DNA of 64,000 nucleotides from the NCBI GenBank assembly GCA_937958045.1, contig CALFXL010000003.1, positions 4,110-68,109 of the forward strand, written 5' to 3'. How positions within the stretch are numbered: position 1 is the first letter of the stretch; the number at the start of each line of letters is the position of its first letter. The notes below the pieces were generated by a model that was not told the DNA's origin, made no database searches, and was given only the letters and a program-made list of their open reading frames with translations. This DNA comes from an uncultured Opitutaceae bacterium. GTDB taxonomy: Bacteria > Verrucomicrobiota > Verrucomicrobiia > Opitutales > Opitutaceae. Below are positions 57,609 to 64,000 of this stretch, one piece after another. Both the position numbers and the translations under genes were made by a program.

Positions 57609-59372
57609 ATGAAACCGCGTTCGCTGCAAGACTGGGTGCATTGGCTCGAGGCGGGAGCGGGCGGGCGCTGGGTGACGCGCGCGGCGATTGTCGTCGGCGT
57701 GTTGCTCTTGTCGTGGAGAATTGGATACACGCAGTTTCAAGGACCGCGCTCCGAACAAACCCTCGCGCAGGCGGTGGTCGCGCGACAGTTGGCGGAAGGC
57801 CACGGTTTCAGCACGCTCGTGCGCGAGCCGCAAAGCGTGGCGTGGGCGCGTGAACGCGGACGTGCGGAGGAAACATTTTTGCCCGAGCTCCGGCAGGCGC
57901 CGCTGTATCCTGCGATCATCGCCGCAACGCTCGGCATATTGCCGGATACGGTGCGCGAGAAATGGTTTTCCACGCGACCGGAACCGCCGGCGGGATTTTT
58001 TCCGGATTATGTGCTGCTGGGTGTGAACATCGCGCTGCTATGGCTTGCCGCAGCGCAGACGTATTTCCTGGCGCGCCGGATGTTCGATCGCGAAACGGGG
58101 GCGATCGCGGCGCTTGCGTTACTGTTGTCGTCCGCGATTTGGAGCGAGACCGTGGCGGTCAACGGCGTGCCGCTCACGATGGTGCTCACGCTCGCGCTGT
58201 TTCAAGTGATCCATCGTATCGACGGCGTGGATACAGGTGGCAAACGGGGCTGGTTGCTTGCAGCGCTCGCCGGACTTTTGGCGGGCGGATTGTTTCTCAC
58301 GGATTATCCTGCAGGCGTGGCGCTGGTGGCGGTGTGGGGCTGGATCGGCCTGAGCGCGCGTGGACGTTCGCGCTGGGTAAATATCGCGGCGGCGACGCTG
58401 GCATTTCTGATCGTGGCCGGACCTTGGATGGCCCGAAACGTGTCGTTGGCCGCAAATCCGCTCGGACTCGCGGCGCAAGGAATCGCACTCAAAGCCGGCG
58501 ATCCCACGGCGGATCCTGCGATGGTGCGGGCAGGTTTTTCGACGGAGCCGCCGAAGATCCAGCTCCGAAAACTCGGCAACAAAGTGCTGACCGCGGTGCA
58601 GACTTCGATGGGTGGACAGCTTTGGTCGGCTGGCGGGTTCTTTCTCACGGCGCTGTTTGTGACAGGCCTCGTGTATCGGTTTCGCGATGAGCAGGTGAAC
58701 CGGCTGCGCTGGTTGTTTGTATTCACGCTGGCACTACTGACGCTCGCGCATGCAGCGCTCGATTCGGGCGAAGGCGAACGTTTGCCGATGGCCTATGCGA
58801 CGCCGCTGCTGATGATCTGGGGCGCGGGATTTTTCAGTGTGTTGATTGCGAGCAGCGAGGTGTGGCGGCAGCGATCGCGATGGGCTGCGGCGGTGTTGTT
58901 GACGGTGCAAGCACTCCCGCTCGCGCAGGACATCGCGGAGCCGCGCCGGCTGCATTTTCATTTTCCACCGTATTATCCGGGATTGTTTATCGGCATGGGC
59001 GAAGAGATGGCGCGTCGTGCCGGTCCGCTGCCGGTGTGGATGGCGGATGTGCCGGCCGGTGTCGCGTGGTACAGCGGACAACGCGTCTGGACGCGGCCGC
59101 GCACGCTCGGCGAGTTTTACGGAGTCTGTCAGGAACAACCTCAGCTCGCGCTTGTGTTGACGCCGCGCACGCTCGATCGACCGTTCTTCGGAGAGCTGAT
59201 GAAACGGGAGAATCCGGGGATGAACACGACGGAGTGGGCGGATGTGTATGCGGCGTTGGTGACGCATCGATTTCCACCAGCGTTTCCCTTGAGCGCGCCG
59301 CAAAAGGTGACGGATAATTTCTACGTGCTCCTGAATCCGTACGCGATGTCACGGCGGCCGCTTGGCGAGTAA
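57609..59372 (+). CDS. Multi-pass membrane protein, GT-C (GT39-like) glycosyltransferase candidate
   Basis: A 587-residue protein with about ten hydrophobic segments. The N-terminal loop contains FQGPRSEQTLAQAVVARQLA and LPELRQAPLYPAIIAATLGI, the pattern of the first periplasmic loop of lipid-linked-sugar mannosyl/arabinosyltransferases, where acidic residues are catalytic. A clear DD or DE metal-independent motif is not certain. The C-terminal third is soluble (PVWMADVPAGVAWYSGQRVW). A role in exopolysaccharide assembly is inferred from the next genes. Confidence 0.65.
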   Translation: MKPRSLQDWVHWLEAGAGGRWVTRAAIVVGVLLLSWRIGYTQFQGPRSEQTLAQAVVARQLAEGHGFSTLVREPQSVAWARERGRAEETFLPELRQAPLYPAIIAATLGILPDTVREKWFSTRPEPPAGFFPDYVLLGVNIALLWLAAAQTYFLARRMFDRETGAIAALALLLSSAIWSETVAVNGVPLTMVLTLALFQVIHRIDGVDTGGKRGWLLAALAGLLAGGLFLTDYPAGVALVAVWGWIGLSARGRSRWVNIAAATLAFLIVAGPWMARNVSLAANPLGLAAQGIALKAGDPTADPAMVRAGFSTEPPKIQLRKLGNKVLTAVQTSMGGQLWSAGGFFLTALFVTGLVYRFRDEQVNRLRWLFVFTLALLTLAHAALDSGEGERLPMAYATPLLMIWGAGFFSVLIASSEVWRQRSRWAAAVLLTVQALPLAQDIAEPRRLHFHFPPYYPGLFIGMGEEMARRAGPLPVWMADVPAGVAWYSGQRVWTRPRTLGEFYGVCQEQPQLALVLTPRTLDRPFFGELMKRENPGMNTTEWADVYAALVTHRFPPAFPLSAPQKVTDNFYVLLNPYAMSRRPLGE

Positions 59373-59421
59373 TGCAGTTGCGCGGCGGCGCGCCGACTCC
59401 GTAGCGTGCGCCGAAATTTTC

Positions 59422-60615
59422 ATGATGCGTCGCTCCTCGCGCTTGTTTCTCGCCACCTGTTCCGTGTGCCTCGTTGCGCGTGCGTCGGCGGTTTACGCGC
59501 CGATCCCGGAGCAGGAACAGGGGAAGTTGTTCACGATCTACGCGACGGCGGGCGCGTATTATGATTCGAACATCTTCGGCGCGCCTGCGAACGAACGGAG
59601 CAGTCTTGTTTATCAAATCTCACCGCGGTTGGTGGCGAATGTCTCGGCGACGGATCAAACGCTCGCGTCGGCGTGGTATCAGTTGTCGCTGGATCATTTC
59701 ACGGATCGCCCCGGCCGTCGCACGCTGGCGAGCCATCTCGCGGGGGCGACGGTGCGTCACACTTTCAGCCCGCGTTTGCAGGCGGAGCTGAGCGATACGT
59801 ATCAGGACTCCAAAAATCCCGAATCGTTGCTGCCCGGTCTTTCCACGGTGCTCAACACGGATCAATCGTATGCTTTGAACCAACTTGAAGGACGCCTTGC
59901 CGCCGAACTCACGCGGCGTATCGGTCTCACCGGGAAGTTTCGCGTCGCAAGTTTTTCGTACGACAATCCCGACCTCTCGGCGGAGCTGGATCGGGACGAA
60001 TATCTCGCCGGGCTCATGGCGACGCGTTTGACGACACGCGAATTGCAGGTGGTGGCGGAGTATCGGCACCAAGCGATTCGTTACCGGACGGCGGGCGCGG
60101 AGAAGGATAAGGGCTCCCATTTTTTTCTCGCGGGAGCCGATCGAATCCTGAACGCGAAATCCGCCCTAAGCGCACGATTGGGTGCCGAACATCGCAGTCG
60201 CGCAGGCGCGCGCGACGAATGGCTGCCGTACGTGGAGGTCGCGGCCAAAAGCGATTACGCGCAAGGCGCGTATTGGTCGATTGGATACGGTTTCTCCGTG
60301 GAGGAAGTTTCCAATCTCGATACCTACACCGACATGGCGGTGCATCGCTTTTTCGCGAACTGGCAGCACACGTTGGCGCCCAAGTTGACGGCATCGGCCT
60401 CGGCGAGTTGGGAACCTTCAAAATTGAACGGCCGTGAAAACATCGCGCCCGATCGCGACGAGACCAATACGCGCCTCGGTGTCGCGCTGACTTATCGCAT
60501 CGGCGTGCGTTGGGCGGCTTCGGTGACGTGGGATCGCGATGATGTGCGTTCGGACGATGCGGGACGCCGGCTCGAACGCACGCGTGCCGGAGTGAGTGTG
60601 CGGGCTTATTATTGA
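59422..60615 (+). CDS. Outer-membrane beta-barrel protein of the exopolysaccharide cluster
   Basis: A 397-residue exported protein with a signal peptide ending near RASA. Repeated amphipathic strands follow, including LFTIYATAGAYYDSNIFG, ASAWYQLSLDHFTD, LQVVAEYRHQAIRY and a final RAGVSVRAYY with an aromatic C-terminus. It matches the uncharacterised barrel type that accompanies exopolysaccharide or PEP-CTERM-like clusters (YDSNIF signature). It may be the export barrel or a structural porin. Precise role is unknown. Confidence 0.78.
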   Translation: MMRRSSRLFLATCSVCLVARASAVYAPIPEQEQGKLFTIYATAGAYYDSNIFGAPANERSSLVYQISPRLVANVSATDQTLASAWYQLSLDHFTDRPGRRTLASHLAGATVRHTFSPRLQAELSDTYQDSKNPESLLPGLSTVLNTDQSYALNQLEGRLAAELTRRIGLTGKFRVASFSYDNPDLSAELDRDEYLAGLMATRLTTRELQVVAEYRHQAIRYRTAGAEKDKGSHFFLAGADRILNAKSALSARLGAEHRSRAGARDEWLPYVEVAAKSDYAQGAYWSIGYGFSVEEVSNLDTYTDMAVHRFFANWQHTLAPKLTASASASWEPSKLNGRENIAPDRDETNTRLGVALTYRIGVRWAASVTWDRDDVRSDDAGRRLERTRAGVSVRAYY

Positions 60616-60634
60616 GCGGGCGCACGAGACTGCC

Positions 60635-60723
60635 GAGCTGCGATCGGATCGTCCAAATGCAGCTCTGCTGCTTTAGTAGAGCGAGCTTGCGATCCGAGGA
60701 GATAAAAGGAGCTTGCTGATCGA
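60635..60723. repeat. Three short direct repeats (GAGCTTGC-GATCGA type)
   Basis: Units gagctgcgatcgga (60635), gagcttgcgatccga (60683) and gagcttgctgatcga (60709) lie just upstream of the Wzc-like gene. They may be a regulator-binding array or part of a dispersed repeat. Confidence 0.4.
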
Positions 60724-60753
60724 ATAACGGGGAAATTGCCTCACGCCTGCTCC

Positions 60754-62946
60754 ATGGCCCATACCCACCACGAGGGCGCTTCGCTCGCCGATTTCTTTCA
60801 TCTGCTTCGGTTGCGGAAGGCGCTTGTTTTTTTGATTCTCGGCCTGGTGGTCGTCACCACGGTGATCGTGACGGCATTTTTGCCGAAATGGTATCGCTCC
60901 ACCGCGCACGTTCGCGTGGAAAAACCGGAAGGGGAGGTGAAGCTGTTTCAGACCCAGTCGAACGGTTACTACGACCCGAACTTCCTGCAGGATCAGTTCA
61001 AGATCATGCAGTCGGCGAAGATCCTGTATCCGGTGATCGAGAATCTCGGATTGAACGAAAAAATCGCGCGCTCGCTCGATGCGCCGATGCCGTTCGCCAC
61101 CGACGAAACGTATCAATACCTGCGCCGCAAAATGCTCTCGGTGGAGTCGCCGCGCGGATCCTCCGTCATTGAGATCACCGTGCATGCACACGACGCGCAG
61201 CTGGCCGCCGACATCGCGAACGAGATCGCGCGCGTCTACTCGGAAGATCGCATTCATTTCGCCACATCGGAGCAGCGACTCGGCATCGCGCAATTGCGCA
61301 AAGAACTCGAAGCGCAGGAGCGCATCGTTTCTTCTCAGCGTGATTTGGTGGAGCAACTGCGCAATGACCTCGGCATTTCGGGGGTGGATCTCAACGCGCG
61401 TTATTCCGACATGGAGATCGAGACGCTGCGGCAGATGCAAAACTCGCTGATCGCGCTCAGCGTCGATGCGATTGGTCGCAAGACACGTTACGAACGCTTC
61501 AAAGCGATCCCGCCGGCGGAGCGCGTCAACCTGATCAATTCCGAACTCATTCAGGACCCGAACATCCAGAATCTCCTGCAGGCCTATCTCGTCGCCGATC
61601 AAAACGTAACCAAGCTGCGCGCGCGTCTCGGCGAAGCGCATCCCGAGTTGATTGCTGCCACGGAAAATCGCGCGAAGATCAAAGAGCAGCTCGATGCTCA
61701 GTTGCGCGGTTACGAAAACGCGTTGGAGATTTCCTACAAAGAAGCCGAGGCGCGCGTTGCCGAGCTCACCAACCAACTCTCGCAAGCGAAGGTCGATCAA
61801 ATCCTCTCCGCGCGCGAAAAGATGCGTCCCTTCGAAGAAGCGGTGCGGAAGCTCGAAGACGAGACGCGCTTGCTCTCGACGCTCAAGGTGACGCTGCGTC
61901 AGCGCGAAATCGATTTTCAGGCGCCGAAGCGCAGCATCGAAGTGCTGAATCACGCGGAGCCCGCTCGGCGCGCCGCTTTGCCGTCGTGGCCGGTGAATAT
62001 CCTCTTCGCGATTCTGTTTGGCGGATTGCTCGGCGTCGGCGTCGCGGTATTGATCGAGTTTTTCGACACGAGCTTCCGCAACGTCGCGGAGCTTGAGAAA
62101 CGTCTCGGAAAACCCGTGCTGGGTGTGATTCCGCAAAGTTCGGCGTCAAGAAGCGACGATGCCGAGACGGAGGCTGAAGACGCGGCCGACCTGGAGCCTT
62201 TCCGCGTGTTGCATACGAATCTGAATCTCGTGCTCAACGCGACCACACCGGGACGCAGTTTGGTGATGTTGTCTGCCGGACCGGGCGAAGGAAAATCGAC
62301 GACACTGGCGCAGCTCGCACGAGCGATGGGCGCCGCAGGCGAACGCGTTTTACTCATCGACTCCGATTTGCGCCGTCCCACGCAGCACACGCTGCATGAA
62401 CGACCGAAAGAACCGGGGCTGGCGGATCTTTTGCGCGGAAAAACGACCCTCGAGACGGCACTCCAAAAACAAATCATGCCCGGCGTGGATTTCATCCCGT
62501 GCGGTGCGATCGGCGGTTTCACGCTGAGCCTGTTGCACACGGATTTGCTGAAGAAGCTGCTCGAAGATCTGCGCGGTCGTTATGATCGCATCGTTTTTGA
62601 TGCGCCGCCGATCATCGGAGTGAGCGATGCGTCCGTGCTCGCGAGCGTTGTGGACGACGTGCTGCTCCTCGTGCAACACCGCCGCAATCCGCACAGCATG
62701 GTGCTGCGCGCGCAGCAAATCCTCGAAGGTCTGCGCAAGCCACCGGTCGGTATCGTGCTGAATCGCGTGCCGACGAACTCGCACGACGATTACGGGTATT
62801 ACACACGCAACTACGCTTATTACCGCTCGCATGACGAACGTCCTTCGCGTTCGGGGAAGCGTCGGCGTGCGCGTGCTGACGATAAAAGCTCCGGTGCGGA
62901 ACGGATCGCTTTTCCAGAAGAACGCCGCGGCGACAAACGCGCGTGA
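60754..62946 (+). CDS. Polysaccharide-biosynthesis tyrosine autokinase (Wzz-Wzc fusion)
   Basis: A 730-residue inner-membrane protein. The Wzz-type chain-length domain has TM1 (LVFLILGLVVVTTVIVTAFL, ~25-45), a coiled-coil periplasmic region and TM2 (about 408-430). The cytoplasmic BY-kinase has Walker A SAGPGEGKSTT (near 510), Walker A-prime LLIDSDLRRP and Walker B IVFDAPPI. A tyrosine cluster at ~680-690 (DDYGYYTRNYAYYR) is the autophosphorylation site, followed by a ~40-residue basic tail not typical of Wzc. It controls export and chain length of capsule or exopolysaccharide. Confidence 0.92.
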   Translation: MAHTHHEGASLADFFHLLRLRKALVFLILGLVVVTTVIVTAFLPKWYRSTAHVRVEKPEGEVKLFQTQSNGYYDPNFLQDQFKIMQSAKILYPVIENLGLNEKIARSLDAPMPFATDETYQYLRRKMLSVESPRGSSVIEITVHAHDAQLAADIANEIARVYSEDRIHFATSEQRLGIAQLRKELEAQERIVSSQRDLVEQLRNDLGISGVDLNARYSDMEIETLRQMQNSLIALSVDAIGRKTRYERFKAIPPAERVNLINSELIQDPNIQNLLQAYLVADQNVTKLRARLGEAHPELIAATENRAKIKEQLDAQLRGYENALEISYKEAEARVAELTNQLSQAKVDQILSAREKMRPFEEAVRKLEDETRLLSTLKVTLRQREIDFQAPKRSIEVLNHAEPARRAALPSWPVNILFAILFGGLLGVGVAVLIEFFDTSFRNVAELEKRLGKPVLGVIPQSSASRSDDAETEAEDAADLEPFRVLHTNLNLVLNATTPGRSLVMLSAGPGEGKSTTLAQLARAMGAAGERVLLIDSDLRRPTQHTLHERPKEPGLADLLRGKTTLETALQKQIMPGVDFIPCGAIGGFTLSLLHTDLLKKLLEDLRGRYDRIVFDAPPIIGVSDASVLASVVDDVLLLVQHRRNPHSMVLRAQQILEGLRKPPVGIVLNRVPTNSHDDYGYYTRNYAYYRSHDERPSRSGKRRRARADDKSSGAERIAFPEERRGDKRA

Positions 62947-62980
62947 AGCAAGGCGCGCGGTGTATCCAGTTTTCCACTTC

Positions 62981-63880
62981 ATGAAGCGTGTTTCTGTTGG
63001 ATTCTCGAATCGCTGGCACGGATCGGCGAAGCGATTGCTTGCGTCGCTGGGCGCCTTGGTCGCGAGTGTGTCCATGTCGGCACAGGAACCGGTGCGCATC
63101 GCGGGCTCCGATCTGTTGGGGGAACCATTTGCAGAGTCCCTCAAGGCGTACGCCCATCGCGAGGGCATCGCCGTGACGCTCGATCTTTCAGGAAGCCGCG
63201 CAGGTATTGAAAAGTTGAATACGGACACGGCGGAGATCGCGTTTGTGATGCTCGCGCCCGACGAAGCTTTGCCGGCGGGGAAGTGGGCGGCGGATCCGAT
63301 GGCGTATCGCGTGGCGATTGTGGCCGTGCCTGCACGCGTGGAGCTTTCTCAGCTTTCGCTCACCGAACTCGACGGATTTTTCGGCGCATCAGGTCCGGCC
63401 GGTTACACGCAATGGCGTCACGCGGGCGTCGAAGGACCGCTCGCTCCGTTGACGGTGACGACGCATGTATTGGCGGGGCGCGCGGACGAACTTTCGACGG
63501 AGATTTTTCAGCATATCGCTTTGCGGGGAAAACGGCTGAAACCCGCGGTGCAGCGACATACATCGGTGGAGACGTTACGCGAAAAAATGGGGAGCGAGGA
63601 GGGTGGGCTGGCAATTTTGCCCGTGCCGCCGACGGCTGCGGAGTGGACATCGCTGGCGATCGCGCGCGGTGAAAACGACCCGGCGTTTAGTCCGACATTG
63701 GAGAATATCCATCACGGCGATTATCCGCTGCGCTGGCCCGTTTGGGTAGTTTATCGCGAGCGAGCTAACGCACAGGTGAAGGCGTTGTTGCGCTTTGTGT
63801 GGAGCGACGAAGCCGCGCAGGCGTTGTGCGAAGGATCGGATTGCTTGCCGCTGCCTGCGTCCGTGCGCGCGCAGAAATAA
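62981..63880 (+). CDS. PstS-like periplasmic substrate-binding protein
   Basis: A 299-residue exported protein (signal ending near MSAQ) of the phosphate/tungstate-type binding fold: VRIAGSDLLGEPFAESLKAY, LDLSGSRAGIEKLNTDTAEI, AYRVAIVAVPARVELSQLSL and GGLAILPVP. The Ser/Arg/Asp ligand set of PstS is only partly apparent, and no pst transporter genes follow. It may be a cluster-associated sensory or scaffolding protein. It lies 34 bp after the Wzc-like gene. ATG 62981 begins the signal peptide. Confidence 0.72.
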   Translation: MKRVSVGFSNRWHGSAKRLLASLGALVASVSMSAQEPVRIAGSDLLGEPFAESLKAYAHREGIAVTLDLSGSRAGIEKLNTDTAEIAFVMLAPDEALPAGKWAADPMAYRVAIVAVPARVELSQLSLTELDGFFGASGPAGYTQWRHAGVEGPLAPLTVTTHVLAGRADELSTEIFQHIALRGKRLKPAVQRHTSVETLREKMGSEEGGLAILPVPPTAAEWTSLAIARGENDPAFSPTLENIHHGDYPLRWPVWVVYRERANAQVKALLRFVWSDEAAQALCEGSDCLPLPASVRAQK

Positions 63881-63947
63881 TGCTCAATTTCTTTGGAAAA
63901 ATCAGTTGACGGATACCCCGCGAACTTTACTTCTCTCCGCCTGCTCT

Positions 63948-64000
<53 letters not shown>

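Noticed and set aside
57560..60753. Sigma-54 (-24/-12) promoters in the exopolysaccharide cluster
   Set aside because: No TGGC-N7-TGC-type match with proper spacing was seen in the intergenic gaps, although a nearby NtrC-like activator made this an obvious thing to look for.

Overview
The window is a high-GC chromosomal segment that most resembles a Verrucomicrobiota bacterium of the Opitutaceae type. This is inferred from protein families, not from an rRNA: a Minf_1886-family protein (restricted to Verrucomicrobia/Planctomycetes) at 15105-15545, a GatCAB operon downstream of pheT, many carbohydrate-active enzymes including GH106, GH127 and CE15 types, an exopolysaccharide cluster with a sigma-54 activator, and families of short palindromic intergenic repeats. 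Gram-negative architecture is clear from a porin, an outer-membrane barrel and many signal peptides. Most of the window is densely coding on both strands.

Layout. 1-4.3 kb: end of pheT, then gatC-gatA-gatB (tRNA-dependent amidotransferase). 4.4-9.1 kb: UPF0114 membrane protein, an SDR oxidoreductase, two conserved hypotheticals and an exported GH106-like hydrolase. 9.1-14.4 kb: a probable five-gene unit (VWA-domain protein, small exported protein, histidine kinase, OmpR-type regulator, exported superoxide dismutase). Four tandem 11-bp repeats precede it and a bidirectional terminator follows it. 14.4-24.3 kb: a divergent Fur-family regulator, the Minf_1886 protein, an M16 peptidase, an AT-rich structured intergenic region that may encode a small RNA, a YjbQ-family protein, class I fumarase, a cnrYXH-like sigma/anti-sigma/sensor triad and htpG. 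24.3-33.4 kb: exported MsrB, modABC molybdate uptake with a MOSC protein, a phosphate-selective-type porin, an ArsR/AHSA1 pair, small membrane proteins and a zinc alcohol dehydrogenase.

33.6-50.5 kb is mainly a pectin/rhamnogalacturonan region: PL1 pectate lyase, GH43, GH127 beta-L-arabinofuranosidase, an AraC regulator, CE8 pectinesterase, an MFS transporter and a 1531-residue protein joining a GH106 rhamnosidase to a CE15 glucuronoyl-esterase domain. Between the transporter and the fusion lies an accessory patch: a GreA-like factor, a HicBA toxin-antitoxin pair, a RibD-like reductase, and a VOC-family gene cut by an IS3-family remnant. 50.6-54.8 kb holds DUF2200, mutY and both RNase HIII and RNase HII. 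54.9-63.9 kb is an envelope/exopolysaccharide cluster: NtrB-like kinase, NtrC-like regulator, GT-C-type membrane protein, outer-membrane barrel, Wzc-like tyrosine autokinase and a PstS-like binding protein. The window ends inside a tRNA-Gly(GCC).

Functional assignments come from motif recognition by eye. No database search was run. Start codons were chosen by family length, signal peptides and overlaps, and several are GTG.
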